64,000 nt of DNA from Streptacidiphilus jeojiense. GTDB taxonomy: Bacteria; Actinomycetota; Actinomycetes; Streptomycetales; Streptomycetaceae. The DNA is taken from NCBI RefSeq assembly GCF_000719095.1, contig NZ_JOEH01000027.1:83535-147534 (forward strand). The letters are read 5' to 3'. The position numbers and the translations under genes are program-made. This document shows, one piece after another, positions 18,146 through 26,880 of the stretch. The notes under the pieces were generated by a model. The model searched no databases and was not told where the DNA came from. It worked only from the letters and a program-made list of their open reading frames with translations. Position 1 is the first letter of the stretch; each line of letters starts with the position of its first letter.

Positions 18146-18685
18146 ATGACCGAACCCGTAGCCCGACCGCTGATCGCCGCCGTCGCCGGACGCACCCCGG
18201 AGGTGGACGAGCAGGCGTTCGTCGCCCCGACCGGGACGGTGCTGGGCTCGGTGCGCCTGGCCGCCGGGTCCAGCGTCTGGTACGGGGCGGTGCTGCGCGG
18301 CGACTGCGAGACGATCACCCTCGGGGTGGACAGCAACATCCAGGACAACTGCTCGGTCCACGCCGACTTCGGCTTCCCGGCCACGGTCGGCGCCCGGGTC
18401 TCGGTGGGCCACAACGCCGTGCTGCACGGCTGCACCGTCGAGGACGACTGCCTGGTCGGCATGGGCGCCACCGTCCTCAACGGCGCGGTCGTCGGCGCGG
18501 GTTCGCTGGTCGCCGCGAACGCGCTGGTGCCGCAGGGGATGCGGATCCCGCCGGGCTCGCTGGTGGCGGGCGTCCCGGCGAAGGTCAGGCGCGAACTGAC
18601 CGACGAGGAGCGCGCCCACATCCAGCTCAACGCCGAGTGGTACACCGCCCTCAGCGGTCAGCACCGCGAGGCGTTCGGCGGCTGA
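18146..18685 (+). CDS. Gamma-class carbonic anhydrase-like protein
   Basis: A 179-residue left-handed beta-helix protein with hexapeptide repeats. The three metal-ligand histidines of the gamma-CA family are visible in SVHADFGFPATV and SVGHNAVLHGC, and the RGD..I.VG start of the helix is kept (LRGDCETITLG). It could hydrate CO2 or, like many bacterial YrdA/PaaY members, act as a structural or thioesterase-associated protein. The ATG at 18146 follows GGAGCACC. It is monocistronic and convergent with the Nif11-like gene. Confidence 0.9.
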   Translation: MTEPVARPLIAAVAGRTPEVDEQAFVAPTGTVLGSVRLAAGSSVWYGAVLRGDCETITLGVDSNIQDNCSVHADFGFPATVGARVSVGHNAVLHGCTVEDDCLVGMGATVLNGAVVGAGSLVAANALVPQGMRIPPGSLVAGVPAKVRRELTDEERAHIQLNAEWYTALSGQHREAFGG

Positions 18686-18715
18686 AGCCGAGCAGTGGAC
18701 GGGGCGCGCCCGCGG

Positions 18716-19018
18716 TCAGGGCAGCAGCGCGGTGTCCTGGAGGGCCGGCAGCAGGTCGAGCACCAGGTACTCGAGGTAGTAGCGCCCCCACATCACGTGC
18801 CACAGCGAGAACCGTTCGCTGAACGGCTCGTGGCGGCGGTCGGCCAGCTTCTCCTCCAGGCTCCAGATCAGGCTGTCGAACTGCGCCTCGGTGAAGGGCA
18901 GCCCCAGCACGGCGGCGGCCTCCAGCACCTCCGCCTTGCTCAACGGCTGCAGCCGCTCCAGGAGTTCGGGCTGTTCCCCGAGCCGGCCGAGGAACTCGAC
19001 GACGTTGTTCTCGCTCAC
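18716..19018 (-). CDS. Nif11-like small protein A1
   Basis: A 100-residue protein with an N-terminal Nif11-like helix pair (VVEFLGRLGEQPELLERL, then an FTEAQF turn) and a distinctive C-terminal half with the motif LWHVMWG, YLEYLV and the end QDTALLP. The last 55 residues are nearly identical in pattern to protein B (46999-47355). It lacks a Gly-Gly cleavage site and a Cys/Ser/Thr core, so it does not look like a RiPP precursor. The GTG at 19018 overlaps the upstream stop (GTGA), implying coupled translation with A2. Role unknown; possibly a small adaptor of the oxidative enzymes encoded opposite. Confidence 0.75.
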   Translation of the reverse strand: MSENNVVEFLGRLGEQPELLERLQPLSKAEVLEAAAVLGLPFTEAQFDSLIWSLEEKLADRRHEPFSERFSLWHVMWGRYYLEYLVLDLLPALQDTALLP

Positions 19019-19350
19019 TTCGCCTCCCCCGCACCCGGAGTCGCCAGTTGGGCGAGTTCCTCGGCCGTGTGTCGACTGATCAGGTGCCGCACCACGTAGT
19101 CCAGGTGTCGGCGTCCCCACATGGAGCGCCACAGGCTGCTGCTGCCGTCGAACGCCTCGTTGTCCTTCTTGATGATGACGTTCGCCTCCAACTGCCCGAC
19201 CACGCTCTCGATGTCGGGCACGTTGAACGAGTAGCCCTCATTGCCGCTGTGGAAGATGAGCTGGGCGAGGCTGTAGCGGTCGTAGCGGGCCAACCGCTGC
19301 GGGTCGTCCCCGACCTCCGAGAGGAACCGCAGGAAATCCGTTTGGGACAT
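19015..19350 (-). CDS. Nif11-like small protein A2
   Basis: A 111-residue relative of A1: Nif11-type N-terminus (MSQTDFLRFLSEVGDDPQRL) and a C-terminal LWRSMWGRRHLDYVVRHL block matching the LWHxMWG-YLEYLV block of A1 and of the 47-kb protein. It has an acidic/basic middle (IIKKDNEAF). ATG 19350 follows a strong AAGGAGAG site (19361-19368). It is the first gene of a two-gene operon with A1 and diverges from the aldehyde dehydrogenase run. No function is known to me. Confidence 0.75.
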   Translation of the reverse strand: MSQTDFLRFLSEVGDDPQRLARYDRYSLAQLIFHSGNEGYSFNVPDIESVVGQLEANVIIKKDNEAFDGSSSLWRSMWGRRHLDYVVRHLISRHTAEELAQLATPGAGEAK

Positions 19351-19933
19351 GGTGGCCTTCTCTCCTTCTTCTGCGTGTGCGCTTCTCTGACACCCTCCAG
19401 CCAACGTCAGATGTCCGGCCGGCGGACCGACAGGCCGGTCGGGAACGGCACTTACCGGATTGAGCGGATGCATTGCGGCAAGTCGGCAGCGGGTGGCCGG
19501 CGGGCCGGGGGCCCGACGGGGACCCGCACCGGGCCGGCCGGGACGCCGCGGCCGGCAGGACGTGCCGGAGCAAACGGAACGACCTGACGCAGTACCCGGC
19601 GATCCGGTTCCCCGCCCGCCCACCAGCTGCACCGCGGCCGAGGATGGGGTGAAGTCTGCGGTGCCTCCTGCGCCGCGACCCGAGCCCCTGACCACCTGGC
19701 AGCCAGGCACGTCACGACGGTGCCGCGCGAACGGCTGGAAGGCGGCTGCCACCTGAGAACGGAGAGCCCCGATGGAGACTCATCCGCCGGAGACCGGCCA
19801 CCGGGCCGGTGCCGTGCAGACCAGGCACCTGTCGCCGGGGCCCCCGCCCCCGGGAACGCGTACCTCGTGCGACCTCACCCCGGTGGTGTCCGGTCGCTGA
19901 CGGCCGGTCACCACATTCACCGAAGGAGAGAGC
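19351..19933. other. Long divergent promoter region of island A
   Basis: This 583-bp gap separates Nif11 A2 (minus) and the aldehyde dehydrogenase (plus). Apart from the element at 19470-19484, GC-rich open frames cross it in several frames but none has a plausible start, ribosome site and protein-like composition. The aldehyde dehydrogenase has a good GAAGGAGAG site at 19922-19930. The rest presumably holds promoters and operators for both directions. Confidence 0.5.
19470..19484 (-). promoter_or_regulatory. Element shared with the 47-kb Nif11 promoter
   Basis: On the minus strand this reads GACTTGCCGCAATGC, 120-134 bp upstream of the Nif11 A2 start. A near copy (GACTTGCCGAAGTAC, 12 of 15 bases) lies at the same distance upstream of the Nif11 gene at 47 kb. 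TTGCCG could be a -35 hexamer. Proposed as a common promoter or operator element; support is two copies only. Confidence 0.4.
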
Positions 19934-21421
19934 ATGTCCATCACCGAAGCACGCCCCCACCTCCGTACGGTCCGACCCGGTCAGCTCTTCATCGACGGCG
20001 CCTGGGCGGACGCGGCCGAGGGCCGCACCATCCCGAACCTCAATCCCGCCGACGGCACCGTGACCACCCAGGTGGCCGCGGCCGATCCGGCCGACATGCA
20101 GCGCGCGGTGCGAAGCGCCCGGCGCGCCTTCGACGAGGGACCCTGGCCGCGGATGTCCGCACACGAACGGGGTCGGGTGCTGCTGCGCGCCGCCGAGCTC
20201 ATCGAACGCGACGCCCAGGAGATCGCCTTCCTGGAGACCATCGACATGGGCAAGCCGATCAGCGTCTCCTCCGGCATCGACCTGCCCTTCGTCACCCAGG
20301 CGTACCGGTACTTCGGCGGTCTCGCCGCCCATCTGGACGGGGCGACCCGGTCCACCGGCACCCCGACCTTCGCCTACACCCTGCACGAGCCGGTCGGTGT
20401 GGTCGGCGCGATCACGCCGTTCAACTTCCCGCTGATCCTCTCCACCAGCAAGCTCGCCCCCGCCCTGGCGGCCGGCAACACCGTGGTGCACAAGCCCGCC
20501 GAGCCGACGCCGCTGACCGCCCTGAAGATGGCCGCGCTGCTGGCCGAGGCGGGCCTCCCCGAAGGCGTGCTGAACGTGGTGACCGGCCCCGGTCCCGAGC
20601 TGGGCCAGACCCTGGTGGACGACCCGGGCGTCGACAAGATCGCGTTCACCGGGTCGACCGCGGTCGGCCAGTCGATCATCCGCGCGGCGGCCGCGACCTT
20701 GAAGAAGGTCACCATGGAGCTGGGCGGCAAGTCCGCGAACATCCTCTTCGCCGACGCCGACCTGGACCGGGCCGTGGACGACGCCTTCTGGGCCGCCTTC
20801 TTCAACACCGGCCAGTACTGCATGGCCGGCACCCGACTGCTGGTGCAGCGTTCCGTCCTGGCCGAGGTGACCGAGCGCCTGGTCGCGCAGGCCGAGGCGG
20901 TCACCCCCGCCGACCCGCTGCTGGACACCACCTGGTTCGGGCCGATCGCCCACCAGGCCCAGTACGACAAGGTCGTCGAGTACGTCGGGATCGGCCAGGC
21001 CGAGGGCGCCCGCCTGGCCACCGGAGGCACCGCCTTCCACAACCCGGATCAGCCCGACGGCCTCTACTGGCGGCCGACCATCTTCACCGACGCCACCCCC
21101 GACATGCGCATCTCCCAGGAGGAGATCTTCGGCCCGGTACTCACCGTCCTGCCGTTCGACACCGAGCAGGAGGCGGTCGCCCTGGCCAACAGCACCAAGT
21201 ACGGTCTGGCCGCCGGTGTGCACACGCGCGACGCCAAGCGGGCCCACCGGGTCGCCGGGGCGCTGGCCGCGGGCACCTGCTGGGTCAACACCTACTCGCA
21301 GTTCGACCCCAGGATGCCGATGGGCGGCTACAAGCACTCCGGCTACGGCCGCGAGTTCGGACCCGAGAGCATGCACAACTACACCCAGGTCAAGAGCGTC
21401 TGGATGGACTTGCGGGAGTAG
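19934..21421 (+). CDS. NAD(P)-dependent aldehyde dehydrogenase
   Basis: A 495-residue ALDH superfamily enzyme, full length. The cofactor block TPFNFPL, the general-base Glu in MELGGKSANI (about 264) and the catalytic Cys in FNTGQYCMAGTR (about 298) are all present, followed by EEIFGPVL. It oxidises an aldehyde to the acid; the best-known relatives act on betaine, aminobutyr- or phenylacetaldehyde-type substrates, but the substrate here is not fixed. ATG 19934 has a strong ribosome site. The LtrA-like gene begins three bases after its stop, so they share an operon, and the next two oxidative genes follow on the same strand. Confidence 0.93.
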   Translation: MSITEARPHLRTVRPGQLFIDGAWADAAEGRTIPNLNPADGTVTTQVAAADPADMQRAVRSARRAFDEGPWPRMSAHERGRVLLRAAELIERDAQEIAFLETIDMGKPISVSSGIDLPFVTQAYRYFGGLAAHLDGATRSTGTPTFAYTLHEPVGVVGAITPFNFPLILSTSKLAPALAAGNTVVHKPAEPTPLTALKMAALLAEAGLPEGVLNVVTGPGPELGQTLVDDPGVDKIAFTGSTAVGQSIIRAAAATLKKVTMELGGKSANILFADADLDRAVDDAFWAAFFNTGQYCMAGTRLLVQRSVLAEVTERLVAQAEAVTPADPLLDTTWFGPIAHQAQYDKVVEYVGIGQAEGARLATGGTAFHNPDQPDGLYWRPTIFTDATPDMRISQEEIFGPVLTVLPFDTEQEAVALANSTKYGLAAGVHTRDAKRAHRVAGALAAGTCWVNTYSQFDPRMPMGGYKHSGYGREFGPESMHNYTQVKSVWMDLRE

Positions 21422-21424
21422 CAC

Positions 21425-22690
21425 GTGCGGATACCTTCCAACCCGCCGCCGCCCGCGCCGGTCTCCGAGAGGAGTCCGGCACGCGGTGCGGCCGAGCCCG
21501 CACCGCGCGGGCGCGCCGCGTTGCGGCCCATGGTGGCCCGCGACCCCGCCGAGGAGCACCGGGTCTCCACGCCGCTTGAATGCCTGTTCGATCTCTGCTT
21601 CGTCGTGGCCGTCTCCCAGGCGTCCACCCAGTGGCGCCACGCCCTGGCCGCCGGGCACCTGGGCACCGGACTGGCCGGCTACACCGCCGTGTTCTTCGCG
21701 ATCTGGTGGGCCTGGATGCACTTCACCTGGTTCGCCTCCGTCTACGACAACGACGACCTGCTCTACCGGGCCACCACGCTGGTCCAGATCACCGGCAGCC
21801 TGATCCTGGCCGCCGGCATCCCGCTGGTGTTCGCGCACGGCGACTTCACCGTGCTGGCCGTCGGCTGGGGCATCCTGCGGCTGGGCCTGATCGCCCACTG
21901 GCTCCGGGCGGCCCGGGAGTACCCCGTGGGCCGCAGCATCGCGCTGCGCTACGCGGGCGGCCTGGCGCTGTGCTGGGCCGGTTGGATGCTGCTCCTGGTC
22001 GCCGGCAACCGGCTGTGGCCCGAGCTCGCACCGGTCATGGTGCTGGCCGAGCTGGCCGTCCCGCTGCTGGCCCGCCGCGCCGGAGCCAACCCCTGGCACC
22101 CCCGCCACATCGCCGAGCGCTTCGGCCTGTTCACGCTGATCGTGCTCGGCGAGTCGGTGCTCGCCTCCACGGGCGCGCTGCAGGCCGCGCTGGACGGCAC
22201 CCGTTCCGGGGAGCTCGACGAGACGGCCGTCGGCGGACTGCTCACGCTGTTCTCCATGTGGTGGCTGTACTTCGCCCGTCCCGCACACCGCTTCCTGCAC
22301 TCCAGCCGGATCGGGTTCGCCTGGGGGTACGGACACCTGCCCGTCTTCTCCGCGGCGGCGGCCGTGGGCGCCGGGCTCGCTGCCAACGTCGACCGCACCA
22401 CCGGGCACTCCGTGCTCAGCGCGCACCAGGCGGGTGCGGTCTTCACCGTCCCGGTCGCCCTGTTCGTCGCCGCCGTCTGGGTGCTGCAGCTCCGCCCGCA
22501 CCACGCCGCCGCCGGCAGCCCGTTGTTCGCCCTCGCCGCCCCGGTCATCGCCGGGCTGGGGTTCACACCGCATCCCATCCTCGGCACGGGGATCGCGATG
22601 ACCGCGCTGACGGGTCTGCTCGTGGTCACCTCCGGGCCCGCCCCCGGGGCCGTCCTGATCGCGGAACCGGACGACGACGTGTCGGACTGA
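21425..22690 (+). CDS. LtrA-like (low temperature requirement A) membrane protein
   Basis: A 421-residue polytopic membrane protein of the LtrA family: the signature RPMVARDPAEEHRVSTPLECLFDLCFVVAV is represented by its blocks RDPxEEHR and LFDLCFV near residues 38-62, and about eleven hydrophobic helices follow with the mid motif ERFGLFTLIVLGES. Function of the family is not established. The GTG at 21425 lies three bases after the aldehyde dehydrogenase stop; an internal ATG at 21530 is an alternative start that keeps the whole conserved region. Confidence 0.85.
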   Translation: MRIPSNPPPPAPVSERSPARGAAEPAPRGRAALRPMVARDPAEEHRVSTPLECLFDLCFVVAVSQASTQWRHALAAGHLGTGLAGYTAVFFAIWWAWMHFTWFASVYDNDDLLYRATTLVQITGSLILAAGIPLVFAHGDFTVLAVGWGILRLGLIAHWLRAAREYPVGRSIALRYAGGLALCWAGWMLLLVAGNRLWPELAPVMVLAELAVPLLARRAGANPWHPRHIAERFGLFTLIVLGESVLASTGALQAALDGTRSGELDETAVGGLLTLFSMWWLYFARPAHRFLHSSRIGFAWGYGHLPVFSAAAAVGAGLAANVDRTTGHSVLSAHQAGAVFTVPVALFVAAVWVLQLRPHHAAAGSPLFALAAPVIAGLGFTPHPILGTGIAMTALTGLLVVTSGPAPGAVLIAEPDDDVSD

Positions 22691-22692
22691 CA

Positions 22693-22708
22693 GCCCCGGC
22701 GCCGGGGC
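22693..22708. terminator. GC hairpin after the LtrA-like gene
   Basis: GCCCCGGC-GCCGGGGC is a perfect 16-bp palindrome starting three bases after the LtrA-like stop, followed by another GCGCCGGGGCCC block that can pair with it. There is no T-run. It probably ends or attenuates the aldehyde dehydrogenase-LtrA transcript. Confidence 0.45.
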
Positions 22709-22847
22709 GCCGGGGCCCGACCTGCCGAAGTACCCGCAGGAAATCCCGTGAATCGCGGTCGGCTCGTGCTCCGACCGGGCCCGGCCGTCCCCGCTGAACT
22801 AGACAGGAACTGACCCGCCATCACCCGTACCCAGTGAAAGGCACACC

Positions 22848-23861
22848 ATGACCACCTTCGACTTCTTCGAACTGGGCGACTTCTCCCTCGCCGGCGGGGC
22901 GACCGTGCCCGACGCCAAGCTCGCCTACCGGACCCTGGGCACGCTGAACGCCGCCAAGGACAACGCCATCCTCTTCCCGACCTTCCTGGCCGCACCGCCG
23001 GAGGCACTGGACGTCTGGATCGGCGAGGGGCGCCCGCTGGACCCCACGAAGTACTTCATCATCCTCCCCGGCCACTTCGGGCTGTCCCCGAGCACCTCGC
23101 CGGAGAACACCCCGGCTCCGTTCGAGCGCGGCGCCTTCCCCGCGGTGCACATCAGCGACGACGTGATCGCCCAGCACCGGCTGGTCACCGAGAAGTTCGG
23201 CATCAGTGAACTGCAGCTCATCCTGGGCTGGTCGGTCGGGTCCCTGCAGATCTGGGAGTGGGCCGTGCGCTTCGCGCCCATGGTCAAGCGGCTGGCCTCG
23301 ATCGCGGGATCGCCGCGGCCCCGGCCCTGGACCAAGCTGTGGCTGCGCTACGCCGTCGAGGAGCAGATCACCAGCGACCCGGCCTGGCAGGGCGGGTTCT
23401 ACCCGAGCATCGAGTCGGTCCAGGCCGGCCTGCGCCGGGTCGGCCGGGTCACCGCCATCACCGCACCGACCACGGGCTTCTACCGGGAGGGCGAGGAGCT
23501 GTGGCGGCCGCTCGGATTCAGCTCCGACGGCGACGTCGTCAGCCGCCTGTTCGAGGGCCTGTTCATCGGCCAGGACCCCAACGGCGTCATCGCCCAGGCG
23601 CGCAAGGCCGCGCTCGCCGACCCGGCCCACGGCGGGGAACTCGCCGACGCCCTGGGCGGCATCACCGCCAAGACCCTGGTCGCCGGCTTCACCGGCGACT
23701 TCCTCTTCCCCCCGGAGGAGAGCCGCCGCGCCGCTGCGCTGGTGCCCGGAGCGAAGTACCAGGAGATCCCCAGCTCCTACGGACACCTGGCCACCTTCGC
23801 CCTGTCCGAGCAGGACGTGAAGAACGTCGACCAGTTGCTGCGCGACCTCCTCTCCGACTGA
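22848..23861 (+). CDS. MetX-fold alpha/beta hydrolase
   Basis: A 337-residue protein of the homoserine O-acetyltransferase-like alpha/beta-hydrolase group (opening LPDAKLAYRTLGTLN-type block, then NAILFPT and ILPGHFGL). The nucleophile elbow is G-W-S-V-G-S (about residue 128), the acid Asp lies in AGFTGDFLFPPEES and the His in SSYGHLATF, giving a full Ser-Asp-His triad. The acetyl-homoserine signature GGSMGG is changed, so methionine synthesis is unlikely; acyl transfer or ester hydrolysis in the island A pathway is more plausible. Start ATG 22848 has the AAAGG site upstream. Confidence 0.82.
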   Translation: MTTFDFFELGDFSLAGGATVPDAKLAYRTLGTLNAAKDNAILFPTFLAAPPEALDVWIGEGRPLDPTKYFIILPGHFGLSPSTSPENTPAPFERGAFPAVHISDDVIAQHRLVTEKFGISELQLILGWSVGSLQIWEWAVRFAPMVKRLASIAGSPRPRPWTKLWLRYAVEEQITSDPAWQGGFYPSIESVQAGLRRVGRVTAITAPTTGFYREGEELWRPLGFSSDGDVVSRLFEGLFIGQDPNGVIAQARKAALADPAHGGELADALGGITAKTLVAGFTGDFLFPPEESRRAAALVPGAKYQEIPSSYGHLATFALSEQDVKNVDQLLRDLLSD

Positions 23862-23910
23862 GCGCCGTCCCCGTGCCCGCGCAGCAGACCCGAGGAGAGG
23901 AGACTCCACG

Positions 23911-25542
23911 ATGACAGAACTGACCCGACGACACTTTCTGGGCACCTCCGCCGCAGGCGGAGCGCTGGCCCTGGCGGGCGCCGGCATCGCCAGCCCGGCG
24001 GCCGCGGCCGACTCCACCAGCACCACCGGCAGCGCCGTCGCGGTCCCGGGCGAGGTCACCGTGCAGCCGGGCGACCCCGGCTACGGCTACCTGACCACCC
24101 GTGGCCTGAACCGGCGCTTCACCGGCGCACCCGCCCGGATCAACCAGGTCTTCACCGCCGACCAGACCCGCCAGGCGGTCCAGCAGGCCGTCGACGCCGG
24201 GCAGCAGATCGCGGTCCGCAGCGGCGGCCACTGCCTGGACGCCCTGGTCGACAACCCCCAGGTGACGGCGCTCATCGACGTCTCCCAGCTGAACGCGATC
24301 GGCTACGACCCGGTCCACCAGGCGATATCGATCCAGGCCGGCGCCCAACTCGGCGTTGCGTACAAGCAGTTGTACCTCGCCTACGGGATGGTGGCCCCGA
24401 CCGGCTCCTGCCCCACCGTCGGGGTGGCGGGATTCACCACGGGCGGCGGCTTCGGCCCGCTCTGCCGTGACCAGGGACTGGTCGTCGACCACCTCTACGG
24501 CGTCGAGGTGGTCACCGTCGACCGGAACGGACAGGCCCACCTGCAACTGGCCACCCGCAGCAGCACGGACCCCAACCGGGATCTGTGGTGGGCGCACACG
24601 GGCGGCGGCGGAGGAAGCTTCGGCGTCGTCACCCGCTTCCTGTTCCGCTCCCCGCAGGCCACCGGTGCCGGCCCGGCCGGCCTGCTGCCCACCCCGCCCA
24701 AGGCGGTGATCACCGCCACCGTGGTCTGGCCCTGGTCCGGCCTGACCGAGACGGCGTTCGAACGCCTGGTGGCCAACCACGGCGCCTGGCACGCCGCCAA
24801 CAGCGCCCCGGGCACCCCCTACCGCACCCTCTACAGCGAGTTCGCGCTGACCTGCCGCAACGCCGGAGTCATCGCCCTGGTGGCTGAGATCGACGCCGGC
24901 GTGCCCGGCGCCCAGAACCTGATGAACTCCTATCTGGGCGCCGTCAGCCAGGGGGTGAGCGCCCCGAGCAGCACCTCGACGGCCACCATGAACTGGCTGA
25001 CCGCCCGGATGGCCGGCCTCTACCCGGAGGCACCCGCCTCCGACAACCGCAGCAAGAGCAAGGGCTCCTACCTGCGCCGCCCCTTCACCGCCGACCAGGC
25101 GGGCACGCTCTACCAGTACCTGAGCGCTCCCCCTGCGAACGCCATCACCACCCTGGTGGTGTACGCCTACGGCGGCCAGGTCAACAGCGTCGCGCCCGCC
25201 GCCACGGCCGTGGCCCAGCGGGACTCGATCCTGAAGACCCTGTTGGTCACGGCGTGGGCCGACCCCGCGGACGACGACACCAACGTCGCCTGGACCCGGT
25301 CCTTCTACCAGGACCTGCACAGCGCCACCGGCGGGGTGCCGGTGCCCGCCACGGCGACCGACGGCTGCTACATCAACTTCCCCGACACCGACCTGGCCGA
25401 TCCCGCACAGAACACCTCGGGGACGTCCTGGCAGACCCTCTACTTCAAGGACAACTACCCGCGCCTGCAGGCCGTCAAGGCCGGCTACGACCCGACCGAC
25501 CAGTTCCACCACGCCCTCTCCGTCCGACTGCCCAACGGGTAG
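23911..25542 (+). CDS. Tat-exported FAD-linked oxidase (BBE-like)
   Basis: A 543-residue secreted flavoprotein. A twin-arginine signal (TRRHFLGTS, residues 5-13, cleavage near SPAAAA) is followed by a PCMH FAD-binding domain. His107 in RSGGHCLD and Cys167 in TGSCPTVGVAGF match the two residues that anchor FAD bicovalently in berberine-bridge and glucooligosaccharide oxidases. A C-terminal BBE segment is present (DNYPRLQAVKAGYDPTDQFHH). It probably oxidises a sugar, alcohol or alkaloid-like substrate outside the cell with H2O2 release. It follows the MetX-like gene by 49 bp, with a GAGGAGAGGAG site. Confidence 0.92.
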   Translation: MTELTRRHFLGTSAAGGALALAGAGIASPAAAADSTSTTGSAVAVPGEVTVQPGDPGYGYLTTRGLNRRFTGAPARINQVFTADQTRQAVQQAVDAGQQIAVRSGGHCLDALVDNPQVTALIDVSQLNAIGYDPVHQAISIQAGAQLGVAYKQLYLAYGMVAPTGSCPTVGVAGFTTGGGFGPLCRDQGLVVDHLYGVEVVTVDRNGQAHLQLATRSSTDPNRDLWWAHTGGGGGSFGVVTRFLFRSPQATGAGPAGLLPTPPKAVITATVVWPWSGLTETAFERLVANHGAWHAANSAPGTPYRTLYSEFALTCRNAGVIALVAEIDAGVPGAQNLMNSYLGAVSQGVSAPSSTSTATMNWLTARMAGLYPEAPASDNRSKSKGSYLRRPFTADQAGTLYQYLSAPPANAITTLVVYAYGGQVNSVAPAATAVAQRDSILKTLLVTAWADPADDDTNVAWTRSFYQDLHSATGGVPVPATATDGCYINFPDTDLADPAQNTSGTSWQTLYFKDNYPRLQAVKAGYDPTDQFHHALSVRLPNG

Positions 25543-25560
25543 CCGACGGCGGCGGCACGA

Positions 25561-25610
25561 ACAGTGGCGCGAGCAGGACCCGATCACCGGGGTCCTGCTC
25601 GCGCCACTGT
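25561..25610. terminator. Bidirectional terminator hairpin
   Basis: A perfect 21-bp inverted repeat (25561-25581 and 25590-25610) with an 8-base loop lies between the convergent BBE-like oxidase and the small lipocalin-like gene, 18 bp after one stop and 9 bp after the other. It should form a very stable stem on either transcript. Confidence 0.88.
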
Positions 25611-25619
25611 CGTCGTGCG

Positions 25620-26006
25620 TCAGGCGGATTCGGTCTGCGGCGACCGGCTGACGCGGGTGCCGTTCACCACGGTGTTGACCGTCTTGGCGAAGGCCCCCTC
25701 CTGGTCGTACACCTGCGACTTGCCCCGGCTGGCGAAGGTGTCCCCGTCCAGCTCCATGTGCTGGTCGATGAGGACGTGTCCGGGCAGGCCCGGTCCCTCC
25801 TGGTACACCTCCTTCCCCACCCAGTGGACGCTGTTGCCCTCCGCACTCCAGGTGCCCGTCGCCCGGCTCACCGGCGTGGTGATGCCCAGCGTGCCGTCCG
25901 CGCTGAGCGACATCGTCGCGGTCGGGAACGACGTCCCGTCCACCGTCACCTCCGCCGACCAGGTCCCGACCGGCAGGTCCGTCGCCGTGCTCGTCTGATC
26001 CGACAT
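25620..26006 (-). CDS. Small lipocalin-like/DUF protein
   Basis: A 128-residue, probably all-beta cytoplasmic protein rich in Thr/Ser/Gly strands (VGTWSAEVTVDG, repeated as ATGTWSAEGNSVHW). The repeated GTWSAE units suggest a lipocalin- or avidin-like barrel. No signal peptide, no catalytic motif. ATG 26006 follows GAAGGGATACGGGT. It shares the terminator with the convergent flavin oxidase. Function unknown. Confidence 0.7.
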   Translation of the reverse strand: MSDQTSTATDLPVGTWSAEVTVDGTSFPTATMSLSADGTLGITTPVSRATGTWSAEGNSVHWVGKEVYQEGPGLPGHVLIDQHMELDGDTFASRGKSQVYDQEGAFAKTVNTVVNGTRVSRSPQTESA

Positions 26007-26205
26007 ACCCGTATCCCTTCTGGTGCTGCCAGCAACCGGGCCCGGGCCGCTGTCCAAGCCGGTCCGGGCCCGCCAACACCCTCACCGTAGGAGCATCGGT
26101 GGAGGCCACGGACCTGCCGTCCGATCCACCGCGGGACAATCCGGAAAGCCGGGCCACACAACGCCAACTCCGCGACCCGATCCGTCAATCGGCGCGATCC
26201 GCGCC

Positions 26206-26880
26206 TCAGGGGGACGCGGCGGTGACGAGGTGCGCGAAGACCACCACGTTGCCGAGGTAGCCGCTGGCCCGGGTGTAGCCGCCGCCGCAGGTGATCAGGC
26301 GCAGCTCGGGGTAGGGCGTGGGCCCGTAGACCTTGCGGTCCGGGAAGGACTTGCGCGAGTAGACGTCGATGCCGTCGACGCGGAAGGTCGCGGTGCGCCG
26401 GTCCCGGCGCAGGATGCTGACGGTGTCGCCGCGGTGCAGCGAGCCCAGACCGTAGAAGACCGCGGGGCCGTGGGCGTTGTCGACGTGTCCGGCGATGATC
26501 GCGGCCCCGACCGTGCCCGGGGCGGCACCGCCGGTGTACCAGCCGGCCAGGTTGCGCTGCTCGTCGGGCGGTGGCAACAGGTGGTGCTGCCGGTCCAGGT
26601 GCAACCCGGTCAGCGGGGCGTCCACCGAGATCGCCGGGATCCGGATCCGCAGCGGCGCCGAGGCCGGCAGCGGCGCCGCCGGCGGGGCGTCGGCCCAGTC
26701 GGGGTGGGCGGCGAGGGCCTCCGCCGAGGTGGGTTGCGGCGGGGCCCCGCCCAGCAGACCGTGGTAGATCAGCGCCACGCCGAGGAGCACCGCAGCGGCC
26801 AGTTTGGGGAACCCGGCCTTCCTCGCCCGTGGGGAGGCCGCCTCCGTGGAGGCAGCGGCCGGATCGTCAGGAGACCCCAT
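26206..26880 (-). CDS. Class F-type sortase
   Basis: A 224-residue membrane-anchored sortase: a transmembrane helix at 25-43, a Pro-rich linker, then the beta-barrel with catalytic His in GHVDN (about 137) and catalytic Cys in LITCGG (about 202). Arg and Tyr follow (YTRASGYLGN). It attaches or processes surface proteins. Its start lies within the last 14 bp of the upstream gene, so they are coupled and the upstream product is a likely partner or substrate. Confidence 0.9.
   Translation of the reverse strand: MGSPDDPAAASTEAASPRARKAGFPKLAAAVLLGVALIYHGLLGGAPPQPTSAEALAAHPDWADAPPAAPLPASAPLRIRIPAISVDAPLTGLHLDRQHHLLPPPDEQRNLAGWYTGGAAPGTVGAAIIAGHVDNAHGPAVFYGLGSLHRGDTVSILRRDRRTATFRVDGIDVYSRKSFPDRKVYGPTPYPELRLITCGGGYTRASGYLGNVVVFAHLVTAASP

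Noticed and set aside
18716..19350. RiPP precursor peptides with Nif11 leaders
   Set aside because: No Gly-Gly or Gly-Ala cleavage site and no Cys/Ser/Thr-rich core; the C-terminal half is conserved between copies, unlike variable core peptides. No lanthipeptide or radical SAM maturase is adjacent.
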